DNA of 39,896 bases from Rhodospirillaceae bacterium. GTDB taxonomy: Bacteria > Pseudomonadota > Alphaproteobacteria > Rhodospirillales > JABHCV01. This document shows, piece after piece, positions 10,389 through 17,831 of this stretch (position 1 is the first letter of the stretch; every line of letters starts with the position of its first letter). The translations under genes and the position numbers were made by a program. The notes under the pieces were generated by a model. That model was not told the origin of the DNA. It worked only from the letters and a program-made list of their open reading frames with translations, and made no database searches. The stretch covers positions 1 through 39,896 of the forward strand of contig JABHGV010000044.1 in NCBI GenBank assembly GCA_018671895.1. The letters are read 5' to 3'.

Positions 10389-10405
10389 TTCCAAAATAAT
10401 TGGAA
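10389..10405. repeat. Short inverted repeat downstream of TetR gene
   Basis: TTCCAA-AATAA-TTGGAA, a perfect 6-bp inverted repeat, lies 20 bases after the TetR stop. A TTGACA box follows at 10424-10429 with only a weak -10 candidate (TATCAT, 10445-10450, spacing 15). There is no T-tract, so it is a better candidate for a protein-binding site in front of the following (now broken) gene than for a terminator. Confidence 0.4.
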
Positions 10406-10516
10406 TAATCATTCTGAATTCTATTGACAGTGTTTCCCACCATATATCATGATGGCTAAATATTAGAACGAGCATTCAAGTTTAATATAATAACCACTGA
10501 CTGGGAAACCTGAAAC

Positions 10517-10678
10517 ATGTCTGCTTTCACACTTCACGACAAAGCCACCACCCCGGGCGCATCCCATCGGGAAATGTCGAGCGCCGAAGAAAGTTCGGGT
10601 TCCTGCCCAGCATCTATGCGGTCTTTGCCGAATCCCCGGCGATCATCAAGGCCTACGTTTCGATGACCACCCCCATAC
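10517..10678 (+). pseudogene. Frameshifted, truncated carboxymuconolactone decarboxylase (AhpD-like) gene
   Basis: From the ATG at 10517 the frame reads MSAFTLHDKATTPGASHREM and then goes out of frame. Shifting by one base near 10588-10592 restores KFGFLPSIYAVFAESPAII, a clear match to the N-terminal part of carboxymuconolactone decarboxylase/alkylhydroperoxidase D family proteins. The break sits in GAAGAAAG, where one lost A accounts for the shift. After about 50 residues similarity ends (VSMTTPIPPLTGF), so the rest, including the CxxC/His catalytic region, is gone. The 420 bases between the TetR and DsbA-like genes hold only this remnant and short repeats. Confidence 0.7.
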
Positions 10679-10787
10679 CCCCCCTGACCGGCTTTAAGAT
10701 ACCGGTCACAGACTCCGCCCTCGACGATCTTCTCCTTGTATCGTTCGGGGGCGGTTTTTCTCTCTCAGGTTCACTATAATGACCCCC

Positions 10788-11438
10788 ATGGCCGACAAAC
10801 CCACCCAGACCCTGATCCTTGTCGCCGACCCCATGTGTTCATGGTGCTGGGGGTTCGCGCCGATCATGCGACAGCTGAGAGACGATTTCTCGGATCGACT
10901 TGGCATCGAGGTGCTTGTCGGCGGCTTGCGCCCCGGCACCGTCGAGACCATGGACAAAACCATGAAGGAATACATCCGCCATCACTGGGAACAGGTGCAC
11001 GATAAAACCGGCCAGCCCTTTGATTTTGATTTTTTCGAACGCGAGGGTTTTGTCTATGACACCGAACCCGCATGCCGTGCCGTCGTCACCATGCGCGAAA
11101 TGAAACCTGAGGCTGCGCTGGATTTCCTGGAAGACCTGCACCAGGCCAATTACGCCGAGAACCGGGATGTCACAGATTCAAAAGCCCTTGCCGAACTGGC
11201 AACGAAATACGGCGTCGATGCGGCTGACTTTACCCGGCAGCTCGAGTCTGACGAAGCCCGCGCCGCTACCCAAAAGGATTTTCACGAGGCCCGGACGCTG
11301 GGCGTCACCGGTTTTCCGACCATCATTGCCCGCCAGAGCAATCCCGGCGAAGACGACCAATACGCCTTCCTAACGCTTGGCTACCGCGACTACGAATCAA
11401 TCAAGCCGTCACTGTCCGAGTGGACGGCCCCCCACTAG
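10788..11438 (+). CDS. DsbA-family (FrnE-like) thiol oxidoreductase
   Basis: A 216-residue protein of the thioredoxin-fold DsbA/FrnE group. The active site is DPMCSWCWGF, with the redox pair Cys17 and Cys20. The cis-proline loop is GVTGFPTII. No signal peptide is present, so it is cytoplasmic, unlike periplasmic DsbA; members of this group are annotated as protein disulfide isomerases or glutathione S-transferase kappa-like enzymes. An in-frame ATG at 10779 would add three residues. A TATAAT lies at 10775-10780, seven bases before the chosen ATG, so a leaderless start is possible. It may once have formed a redox unit with the broken AhpD-like gene upstream. Confidence 0.85.
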   Translation: MADKPTQTLILVADPMCSWCWGFAPIMRQLRDDFSDRLGIEVLVGGLRPGTVETMDKTMKEYIRHHWEQVHDKTGQPFDFDFFEREGFVYDTEPACRAVVTMREMKPEAALDFLEDLHQANYAENRDVTDSKALAELATKYGVDAADFTRQLESDEARAATQKDFHEARTLGVTGFPTIIARQSNPGEDDQYAFLTLGYRDYESIKPSLSEWTAPH

Positions 11439-11440
11439 GC

Positions 11441-11468
11441 TTGCCCCCATCCGTCTATCGCCTATACT
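11441..11468 (+). promoter_or_regulatory. Candidate sigma-70 promoter for argG
   Basis: TTGCCC (11441-11446), a 16-base spacer and TATACT (11463-11468) lie 34 bases before the argG start. The position right after the preceding stop codon suits a separate promoter for argG and the genes behind it. Confidence 0.45.
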
Positions 11469-11501
11469 GCGCCAACCTTTCAACATGACAGAGTTTGAGA
11501 T

Positions 11502-12710
11502 ATGAGCGCGGACATTAAAAAAGTCGTACTGGCCTATTCCGGTGGACTGGACACCTCGGTGATCCTGCGCTGGTTGCAAGATACCTATAACTGCGAGGTC
11601 GTCACCTTCACCGCCGATTTAGGGCAAGGCGAAGAGGTCGAACCGGCTCGGGCTAAGGCCGAAATGATGGGCATCAAAGAGATCTTCATCGAGGATCTGC
11701 GCGAAGAGTTCGTGCGCGATTACGTGTTCCCGATGTTCCGGGCCAACGCGCTGTATGAAGGCACCTATTTGCTTGGCACTTCGATCGCCAGACCGTTGAT
11801 CGCCAAACGCCAGATCGAGATCGCCGCCGAAGTCGGTGCCGATGCGGTGTCCCACGGGGCAACCGGCAAGGGCAACGATCAGGTTCGCTTCGAGCTTGGT
11901 TACTATGGCCTGAACCCGGACATCAAAATCATCGCGCCCTGGCGGGAATGGGACTTGGGCTCGCGCACCAAGCTGATCGAGTACGCAAACAAACACCAGA
12001 TTCCGGTGCCCAGCGACAAGCAGGGCGAGCCGCCTTATTCAGCTGACGCAAACCTGTTGCACATTTCATGCGAGGGCAAGGCGCTGGAAGACCCGTGGGT
12101 CGAAGCACCTGAAGACGTCTATACACGGTCGGTCTCGCCAGAGGCCGCACCCGATACGCCGACGGTTATCGAAATAGACTTCAAACACGGCGACCCGGTT
12201 GCCATCAATGGCGAGAAAATGTCACCCGCCACATTACTAACCGCACTGAACAAATACGGCGGCGACAACGGCATCGGCAGGAAGGACATCGTCGAGAACC
12301 GGTTCGTCGGCATGAAGTCGCGCGGCATTTACGAAACGCCCGGCGGCACCATCCTGCTGGAAGCCCGGCGCGGCATGGAAAGCATCACCATGGACCGGGG
12401 CGCGGCGCACCTGAAAGACGAGATGATGCCGCGCTATGCCGAGATGGTTTACAACGGCTTCTGGTTCGCGCCCGAACGCGAGATGATGCAGGCCGCCATC
12501 GATGCCGCGAGCGAACCTGTCACCGGCACGGTGCGCATGAAATTGTACAAGGGTGGCGTCGCCGTCACCGGACGGAAGTCGCCCAACAGCCTGTACGACG
12601 AAGCCATGGTGACGTTCGAGGAAGACACCGTCTATGACCAGCGCGACGCCGAAGGCTTTATCAAGCTGAACGCGCTGCGCTTGCGGATAGGCAAAAGAAG
12701 CCGCAACTAG
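11502..12710 (+). CDS. argG: Argininosuccinate synthase
   Basis: A 402-residue cytosolic enzyme that joins citrulline and aspartate with ATP to form argininosuccinate, the penultimate step of arginine synthesis. The N-terminal PP-loop [10 protein letters not shown] (about 9-18) binds [16 protein letters not shown] and SRTKLIEYA are conserved family stretches, and the length is the normal size. No other arg genes are in the window. The stop is followed 17 bases later by the phosphatase gene, so argG probably leads an operon with the phosphatase and the fructosamine kinase. Confidence 0.97.
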   Translation: MSADIKKVVLAYSGGLDTSVILRWLQDTYNCEVVTFTADLGQGEEVEPARAKAEMMGIKEIFIEDLREEFVRDYVFPMFRANALYEGTYLLGTSIARPLIAKRQIEIAAEVGADAVSHGATGKGNDQVRFELGYYGLNPDIKIIAPWREWDLGSRTKLIEYANKHQIPVPSDKQGEPPYSADANLLHISCEGKALEDPWVEAPEDVYTRSVSPEAAPDTPTVIEIDFKHGDPVAINGEKMSPATLLTALNKYGGDNGIGRKDIVENRFVGMKSRGIYETPGGTILLEARRGMESITMDRGAAHLKDEMMPRYAEMVYNGFWFAPEREMMQAAIDAASEPVTGTVRMKLYKGGVAVTGRKSPNSLYDEAMVTFEEDTVYDQRDAEGFIKLNALRLRIGKRSRN

Positions 12711-12726
12711 ACCGGAGCCACACCTC

Positions 12727-13212
12727 TTGACCACCCCCATCATCAACGTCCTGTTCGTCTGTCTTGGCAACATCTGCCGGTCGCCGACGGGCGAGGGCGT
12801 GTTTCGGGAACTGGTTGAAAAAGAAGGACTGGCCGACAGGTTCCGCATCGATTCCGCTGGCACCGCTGCCTTTCATATCGGCGAGCCGCCGGACGGCCGT
12901 TCGCAAACAGCCGCCATGCGTCGCGGCATTGACCTGAGTAATCAGCGCGCCCGGCGTGTACGCGACGAAGACTTCCGCCGGTTCGATTACATCCTCGCCA
13001 TGGATGTGGAAAACCACACCAACCTGATGGCGGTTTGTCCGCCGGGCGAAGAAGGCCGGGTCCGGCTGTTGCTGGATTTTGCCGAAGGTGCCGAAGGCGA
13101 AAGCGTGCCCGACCCTTATTACAGTCGCGGCAATGGTTTCGAGGTTGTGCTCGACCTGATTGAACTGGCGACCATCGGGCTGCTCGACGACATCCGCACC
13201 AATCATTTTTAA
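12727..13212 (+). CDS. Low-molecular-weight protein tyrosine phosphatase family
   Basis: A 161-residue cytosolic phosphatase. The P-loop CLGNICRS (Cys12 to Arg18) matches C-x5-R, and the general acid Asp129 lies in PDPYY, both required for catalysis. The start is a TTG preceded by a GGAG-type site (no ATG is available before the P-loop). Members act on phosphotyrosine, arginine phosphate or small phosphosugars on proteins. Here it lies between argG and a fructosamine kinase; a mammalian member is known to act as a protein-ribulosamine-5-phosphatase, which makes a role in deglycation a reasonable hypothesis. Confidence 0.9.
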   Translation: MTTPIINVLFVCLGNICRSPTGEGVFRELVEKEGLADRFRIDSAGTAAFHIGEPPDGRSQTAAMRRGIDLSNQRARRVRDEDFRRFDYILAMDVENHTNLMAVCPPGEEGRVRLLLDFAEGAEGESVPDPYYSRGNGFEVVLDLIELATIGLLDDIRTNHF

Positions 13213-13237
13213 TCATTTAATGTATAATCGCCCTGTT

Positions 13238-13360
13238 ATGGGAGAGACCTGCAAAGCCTGTGCGGTTGTTGTCACGCTTGCGGCGCTTGTCGTGGCAACG
13301 CCTGCGGCCGCCAGACAAAAGGCGCGACAGGAAGAGCGCAACGAAGAGGCAGGCTCTTAG
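13238..13360 (+). CDS. Possible tiny exported peptide
   Basis: A 40-residue frame (ATG at 13238; an in-frame ATG at 13220 would add six) with a clear signal-peptide-like core, ACAVVVTLAALVVATPAAA, and a short charged tail rich in R, Q and E. It fills the gap between phosphatase and kinase and ends two bases before the kinase ATG. A TATAAT sits at 13223-13228 just before the ATG; no good ribosome site is seen. It may be real and exported or membrane-bound, or merely an open stretch. Function unknown. Confidence 0.35.
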   Translation: MGETCKACAVVVTLAALVVATPAAARQKARQEERNEEAGS

Positions 13361-13362
13361 GA

Positions 13363-14217
13363 ATGCGCCCGGACATATCCGACGTCATTAGCCGTGTCAC
13401 TGGCTCGGCCCAGGCAAAAACATCGTCGCTCGGCGGTGGCTGTATCGGCGACGTTTACAAGGTGCGTCTTAAAAACGGCGAAACCGTGGTCGCCAAAGTT
13501 GGTGGTGCTGGCAGCGGGCTGGAGCTTGAAGGCCACATGCTCCAATACCTGAAAGAACGGTCGGCCCTGCCGGTGCCCGATGTGCTGTTTGGCGATGATG
13601 ATCTTTTATTGATGACATACGTCGAGTCCGGTGGTGCCCTGAATGCATCCGCGCAACAACACGCCGCCGATCTTCTGGCTGCCCTGCACGACATCACGGC
13701 CCAATCCTATGGTTTTCAATATGACACCGTCATCGGTGGCCTGCACCAACCGAACCCGGAAACACCCCGATGGCTCGATTTCTTTTCTGAACACCGCTTG
13801 GTGTATATGGGCCGCCAGGCACTTGATGCCGGGCGGCTTCCCGGCGACGTCATGGCGCGGCTGGAAAAGCTGGCCGACAGCGTTGGGCGCTGGCTTGAAG
13901 AACCGGCCCAGCCGTCATTGGTCCACGGCGACATGTGGGGCGGCAACGTGCTGGCCGCAAACGGGCGCATCACCGGTTTCATAGACCCTGCCATTTATTT
14001 TGCCGACGCAGAGGTCGAGCTCGCCTTTTCGACCCTGTTTGGAACCTGTGGCGATGATTTCTTTTCGCGCTATGGCGAGCATCGGCCCATCGCACCGGGA
14101 TTTTTCGAAGAGCGCCGCGACCTGTACAACCTGTATCCGCTGCTGGTTCACGTTCGCCTGTTCGGCGGATCGTACGTTGGTTCCGTCAGTGGGATTTTAA
14201 ACAAGTTCGGGTTCTAG
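13363..14217 (+). CDS. Fructosamine kinase family protein
   Basis: A 284-residue protein-kinase-like enzyme of the FN3K family, which phosphorylates ketoamines on glycated lysines so that they fall off, repairing proteins. N-terminal GGGCIGDVYKV and VVAKVGG hold the nucleotide loop and ATP-binding lysine, LVHGDMWGGN (about 186-195, with catalytic Asp190) is the Brenner-type catalytic loop, and FIDPAIYFADAE carries the metal-binding Asp. Bacterial members act mainly on ribulosamines and erythrulosamines. A potential ribosome site (TTAGGA) overlaps the preceding stop. The last 21 bases overlap the convergent thpR gene. Confidence 0.92.
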   Translation: MRPDISDVISRVTGSAQAKTSSLGGGCIGDVYKVRLKNGETVVAKVGGAGSGLELEGHMLQYLKERSALPVPDVLFGDDDLLLMTYVESGGALNASAQQHAADLLAALHDITAQSYGFQYDTVIGGLHQPNPETPRWLDFFSEHRLVYMGRQALDAGRLPGDVMARLEKLADSVGRWLEEPAQPSLVHGDMWGGNVLAANGRITGFIDPAIYFADAEVELAFSTLFGTCGDDFFSRYGEHRPIAPGFFEERRDLYNLYPLLVHVRLFGGSYVGSVSGILNKFGF

Positions 14218-14742
14218 CGCGTACTCTGAGAGCACCTGATAGTGGGCGGGACCATGACCCAGGTGCGAGCGGAACAGCTGGAACGAATCGACCTGAAACG
14301 GCCCGATCTTTAAATCGCCGATGGATTGTGCCCAGTCAGCGATCTCGTGCTCTGGTGTTTTTTTCAGCCGCGCCAATGTCACGTGCGGCGTAAACTTGCG
14401 ACGATCGGCATCCAGTCCGGCACGAACTGAAGCCGACTCGATCTTGTCGTGTAAATGAACAAGCGCCGGTTGCGTCTTGATCCCGGCCCACACGGTATGG
14501 CTCATGTGGCCGCGCCCGAATTGACCGACACCGTTCAGCGTCAGGGAAAATCCCGGCGCGTGAACGCCACCAAGCGCGGTGTCAACGTCGTCCACCGATG
14601 GCCCGTCGAGATCGCCGATAAAGCGCAGGGTGGCATGCAGGTTATCCGGCGTGATCCAGCGTGCGCCCGCAAGGCCGAACGATATTGCCTTCAGTCTGTC
14701 GCGGATTTCTTTGGGCATCTGTATGCCGACAAATAATCGCAT
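14197..14742 (-). CDS. thpR: RNA 2',3'-cyclic phosphodiesterase
   Basis: A 181-residue 2H phosphoesterase (LigT/ThpR). The two active-site motifs are HATL at residue 36 and HVTL at residue 120. The N terminus MRLFVGIQMP is standard for the family. It hydrolyses 2',3'-cyclic phosphate ends of RNA, and was historically described as a 2'-5' RNA ligase. It converges with the fructosamine kinase with a 21-base tail overlap, and is 17 bases downstream of the FIST gene on the same strand, so the two may be cotranscribed. Confidence 0.92.
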   Translation of the reverse strand: MRLFVGIQMPKEIRDRLKAISFGLAGARWITPDNLHATLRFIGDLDGPSVDDVDTALGGVHAPGFSLTLNGVGQFGRGHMSHTVWAGIKTQPALVHLHDKIESASVRAGLDADRRKFTPHVTLARLKKTPEHEIADWAQSIGDLKIGPFQVDSFQLFRSHLGHGPAHYQVLSEYALEPELV

Positions 14743-14759
14743 CCGACCCCCCTGCTTGC

Positions 14760-15890
14760 TTAAAGAAATAAAGTCAGTACTCCGGTGTAGCCGTAAAGGC
14801 GGGCATTTGAAATCTCGCCGTTACCGTAGAAGCCGACCAGCGGCACATCGCCCAGACCGTCGCGAATAATTTCCAGCTCCACGCCTTCTTTACCAAACAG
14901 GGACGGCCCGCGCGCCATGCAGCTGATATAGATTCCGCCGCGCGGCGGTGCGTCCATACGGCCCTTCAGGTCTGCGACCATCTGCCGCAAATCTTCCCGG
15001 GCGCTTTCAGCATCGCGCCTGACGAACATCAGCCGGGTGCCGATACGAATATCATCGGCGATGGCGAGCATGCCACGTTTCGGATCAATCCCAAGCAGGC
15101 TGCGCACCATGTAATCGCCGGTGTCGGACCCTTCGACCGGCACGGCGGCATGAACCAGACCAGCGAGCCCTGGCAGGTCGGCGGCCAGTTCTTTTCCGAT
15201 GGCCTCGGTAAACACTTCCAGCGCCGGCTGTCCGTTCAGGCCGATGACCACATTGTCCTGACAATCGGTCACCTCATGCATATCTGATATGGGAAGGCAT
15301 CCCTGACTCAAACCCGTGGCAACGCCAAGCCCGGAAGAAAACAGCACCCCTGATAGTCCGGCTGTGGTCGCACCGTCGGCAATGGCGGTGTTCTTGTGGA
15401 TAGACGACGTCAGGCCGCCGACCAGAAATGCGAAGCGCCCGGATAAGTCCTGCAATCCATCGGGCACGGATCCATCCATCGATTCGCCGTGAACAATGCC
15501 GAAGTACGGATCTTCCGTAGCCAACCATTCCGAAATCGATGATGTTTCGCTCATATCCTGTATCACCCGGAACGACTGGTCCGTCATTTTACCGACCATT
15601 GCCACCGCCGCCGGACGGTCATAATCGTCGGCGATGTCCCCCATCATGGTTCCAGGCATGGTTCCAGGCATGGACATAACGCCCGCTGCCCCGCATCCGA
15701 CCCAGTGTTCGATATCGGTCTTTTGCCTTAGAAATGTGAGAATGCTGGAAATATCGGCGGGCAGCGGGTCGCTTGCATACAAAAAACCCAAATTTGCGCC
15801 GTCATCGGTCGCGGCAACGCCGTCGGCCAAGGCCTTGGCCGCATTGGCCCAATCCTCGCTGGCGCTGTGAACGACTCTGAATGGCATCAT
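14760..15890 (-). CDS. FIST-domain protein (FIST N and FIST C)
   Basis: A 376-residue protein made of FIST_N (about 20-210, with HWVGCGAAGV and FAFLVGGLTS) and FIST_C (about 230-360, with GGIYISCMARGPSLFG and LVGFYGNGEIS). FIST domains are predicted small-ligand sensors, probably for amino acids, usually fused to signalling domains; here it stands alone without kinase, GGDEF or receptor parts. No signal peptide, so it is cytoplasmic. Two adjacent Met codons permit a start at 15890 or 15887. The FIST_N domain contains a 12-bp tandem duplication coding for MPGT twice. Confidence 0.88.
   Translation of the reverse strand: MMPFRVVHSASEDWANAAKALADGVAATDDGANLGFLYASDPLPADISSILTFLRQKTDIEHWVGCGAAGVMSMPGTMPGTMMGDIADDYDRPAAVAMVGKMTDQSFRVIQDMSETSSISEWLATEDPYFGIVHGESMDGSVPDGLQDLSGRFAFLVGGLTSSIHKNTAIADGATTAGLSGVLFSSGLGVATGLSQGCLPISDMHEVTDCQDNVVIGLNGQPALEVFTEAIGKELAADLPGLAGLVHAAVPVEGSDTGDYMVRSLLGIDPKRGMLAIADDIRIGTRLMFVRRDAESAREDLRQMVADLKGRMDAPPRGGIYISCMARGPSLFGKEGVELEIIRDGLGDVPLVGFYGNGEISNARLYGYTGVLTLFL
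15646..15669. repeat. 12-bp in-frame tandem duplication inside the FIST gene
   Basis: ATGGTTCCAGGC occurs twice in direct tandem (15646-15657 and 15658-15669) followed by a further ATGG. On the coding strand it adds the residues MPGT twice in a row in a loop of FIST_N. The copies are identical, so the duplication is recent or copy number varies. Confidence 0.8.
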
Positions 15891-15966
15891 ATCGATAAAT
15901 TCCGGCTATTTGCGTCTTCTGCCTGTATTTCAGGTGGGGTTGTTACAATCCGTTACAAGCATCGCC

Positions 15967-15996
15967 TTGATTTCGCCCCGTTTCCTGACATATTAA
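15967..15996 (+). promoter_or_regulatory. Possible promoter of the Bax-inhibitor-1 family gene
   Basis: TTGATT (15967-15972), 18 bases, and TATTAA (15991-15996) lie about 43 bases before the ATG at 16039. Both boxes depart from consensus, so this is a weak call. A GAGG ribosome site lies shortly before the ATG. Confidence 0.3.
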
Positions 15997-16038
15997 AACA
16001 GGTATACGAATTTGGCTGACATTATATGAGGTCCCACT

Positions 16039-16800
16039 ATGGCACTCGACCGCGACAATCGTTTCACACTTAACACCGGACAAGCAAACGCCGGGCAAGC
16101 AACTGCGGCCGACATTGACGTCGGCCTGCGCGAATACATGCTTCGGGTCTATAACCTGATGGCATCCGGACTGGCGTTGACCGGCATTATCGCCTATTTC
16201 GCAGCCAACACGCCGGCAATTATCAACGTGCTTTATGCCGCCGGTCCCGGTGGCGTGTTGCAGCCGACCGGCCTTGCATGGATTGTCATGCTGGCACCAT
16301 TTGGCTTCATACTGGCACTGTCGTTCGGCATCAACAAGATGCAGGCATCGACCGCGCAAGCCTTGTTCTGGGCCTTCGCAGCGGTTATGGGCCTGTCGTT
16401 GGCAAATATTTTCCTGATGTATACCGGCACGTCGATCGCGCGCGTATTTTTCATCACCGCGGGCACCTTTGCTGGCATGAGCCTGTACGGCTACACCACC
16501 AAGCGTGACCTCAGCGGCATGGGGTCGTTCCTGATGATGGGCCTGATCGGCATTATCATTGCCAGCGTCGTCAATATATTCCTGCAGAGTTCGGCCATGC
16601 ACTTCGTCATCTCGGTGATCGGGGTGCTGGTGTTCGTCGGCCTGACCGCATACGACACGCAGAAGATCAAATCGTTGTATCTGGAAGCAGATGGCGCCGA
16701 AGTGATGTCGAAAAAAGCCATCATGGGCGCGCTGACCCTGTATCTGGACTTCATCAACCTGTTCATCATGTTGTTAAGGCTGTTCGGCGAGCGCCGCTAG
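16039..16800 (+). CDS. Bax inhibitor-1/YccA family membrane protein
   Basis: A 253-residue inner-membrane protein with seven hydrophobic segments between about 45 and 250. Family signatures are GLALTGIIAYFAA in the first helix, FAGMSLYGYTTKRDLSGMGSF in the middle and GLTAYDTQKIK before the last helix, where the Asp is part of the conserved pH/calcium-sensing pair of this family. The bacterial proteins are related to the calcium-leak protein BsYetJ and to E. coli YccA, an FtsH modulator; the exact role here is unknown. The first 35 residues are polar and cytoplasmic. A strong terminator follows the stop. Confidence 0.92.
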   Translation: MALDRDNRFTLNTGQANAGQATAADIDVGLREYMLRVYNLMASGLALTGIIAYFAANTPAIINVLYAAGPGGVLQPTGLAWIVMLAPFGFILALSFGINKMQASTAQALFWAFAAVMGLSLANIFLMYTGTSIARVFFITAGTFAGMSLYGYTTKRDLSGMGSFLMMGLIGIIIASVVNIFLQSSAMHFVISVIGVLVFVGLTAYDTQKIKSLYLEADGAEVMSKKAIMGALTLYLDFINLFIMLLRLFGERR

Positions 16801-16820
16801 ATAAGCGCCTTCATAAACAA

Positions 16821-16855
16821 AAAAGCTCGGTGGCGAAATCCACCGGGCTTTTTTT
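16821..16855. terminator. Bidirectional intrinsic terminator
   Basis: GCTCGGTGG (16825-16833), loop CGAAAT, CCACCGGGC (16840-16848) form a nine-pair stem with one wobble. An A-run precedes it (from 16819) and a T-run follows (16849-16855), so it works in both directions. It ends the Bax-inhibitor gene on the plus strand and the hydroxyacid dehydrogenase on the minus strand; the minus-strand stop codon (16854-16856) is actually inside the T-run. Confidence 0.9.
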
Positions 16856-17816
16856 ATGCAATGCGATTCGGCGGCTCTGTTCCGGCGAAGAAGGCATCCA
16901 GATTATCCAGCGCCGTCATTCCCATAGCGGTGCGGGTTTCCACCGTTGCCGAGCCCAGATGCGGCAACAGGAAGGCTGTTGGGCAATCAAAGTAGCCGGG
17001 GTTAATATTAGGCTCGCCGTCGAACACATCAAGCCCGGCAGCCGCCACCCGACCACTTTTCAATGCCGTAATCAGGGCCTCGTCATCAACGACGGGGCCG
17101 CGCGCTGTGTTAATGACCACCGCATTGTCCGGCAACAGATCAATGGTCTTGGCGTTCAGCAAATGTCGAGTGTCAGGCGTTAGCGGGCAATGCAGCGACA
17201 GAAAATCGCTGTTGGCCAACAGGTCTTCCAGTCGCTCATGAAAGACCGCGCCGTCTTCCAGCGTCGCATCCAGTCGATTGCGGTTGTGGTAATGAATATC
17301 CATACCGAAGGCCCGGGCGCGACGGGCCGTGGCGCGACCGATATCGCCCATGCCGACCAACCCCAGTCGTTTTCCTGTAACCTCGATACCCATCAGCTGT
17401 GTCGGTGTCCAGCCGGTCCAGCCTTCACGCAGTGTGGCTTGTGATTCGGTCACCCGGCGGGCCGCGCCCAACAGACATAACAATGCGATGTCGGCGGTTG
17501 CTTCGGTCAACACGCCCGGTGTGTTGGTAACGACAATGTTGCGTTCTTTCGCGGCATCCAGATCAATATGCTCGAAGCCGACGGAAAACGTCGCGATGGC
17601 GCGAATGCTGTCGGGCAGGCGGGCAATGACATCGGCACCGACATCGTTGGTAATGGTGCACAACAGTGCGTCCTTGCCCTGACACAACCCGATCATCTGA
17701 TCGGCCCCGTACGGCGCATCATCGGTGTTGGTTTCGGCGTCATAGTCGGCGCATGCCCGGGCGATGACATCGTCGGGCAGATTGCGGGTAATCAGGATTT
17801 TGTTTTTTTCCGGCAT
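16854..17816 (-). CDS. D-isomer-specific 2-hydroxyacid dehydrogenase (glyoxylate/hydroxypyruvate reductase-like)
   Basis: A 320-residue NAD(P)H-dependent dehydrogenase. The Rossmann motif GLVGMGDIGRATA lies near 152-164, and the catalytic set is Arg in NTARGPVVDD, Glu in DVFDGEPNI and His in LLPHLGSAT. The sequence SVGFEHIDLDAA is the substrate-loop signature. The overall pattern resembles glyoxylate reductase/2-ketogluconate reductase; the substrate is not certain. Its stop codon lies within the T-run of the shared terminator. It is 15 bases downstream of the J-domain gene on the same strand. Confidence 0.9.
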   Translation of the reverse strand: MPEKNKILITRNLPDDVIARACADYDAETNTDDAPYGADQMIGLCQGKDALLCTITNDVGADVIARLPDSIRAIATFSVGFEHIDLDAAKERNIVVTNTPGVLTEATADIALLCLLGAARRVTESQATLREGWTGWTPTQLMGIEVTGKRLGLVGMGDIGRATARRARAFGMDIHYHNRNRLDATLEDGAVFHERLEDLLANSDFLSLHCPLTPDTRHLLNAKTIDLLPDNAVVINTARGPVVDDEALITALKSGRVAAAGLDVFDGEPNINPGYFDCPTAFLLPHLGSATVETRTAMGMTALDNLDAFFAGTEPPNRIA

Positions 17817-17831
17817 GGCCCGGACTGTATT

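Noticed and set aside
10389-10405. Inverted repeat after the TetR gene as a terminator
   Set aside because: The loop is AT-rich, the stem weak and no T-run follows; an operator is a better reading.
10432-10509. GTTTCCCA (10432-10439) and its inverse TGGGAAAC (10502-10509) as a long-range inverted repeat
   Set aside because: Eight bases separated by about 60 with no other support; chance cannot be excluded.
15646-15669. Tandem repeat as part of a CRISPR or similar array
   Set aside because: Only two 12-bp units without spacers, inside a coding frame; no CRISPR repeats or cas genes were seen in the window.
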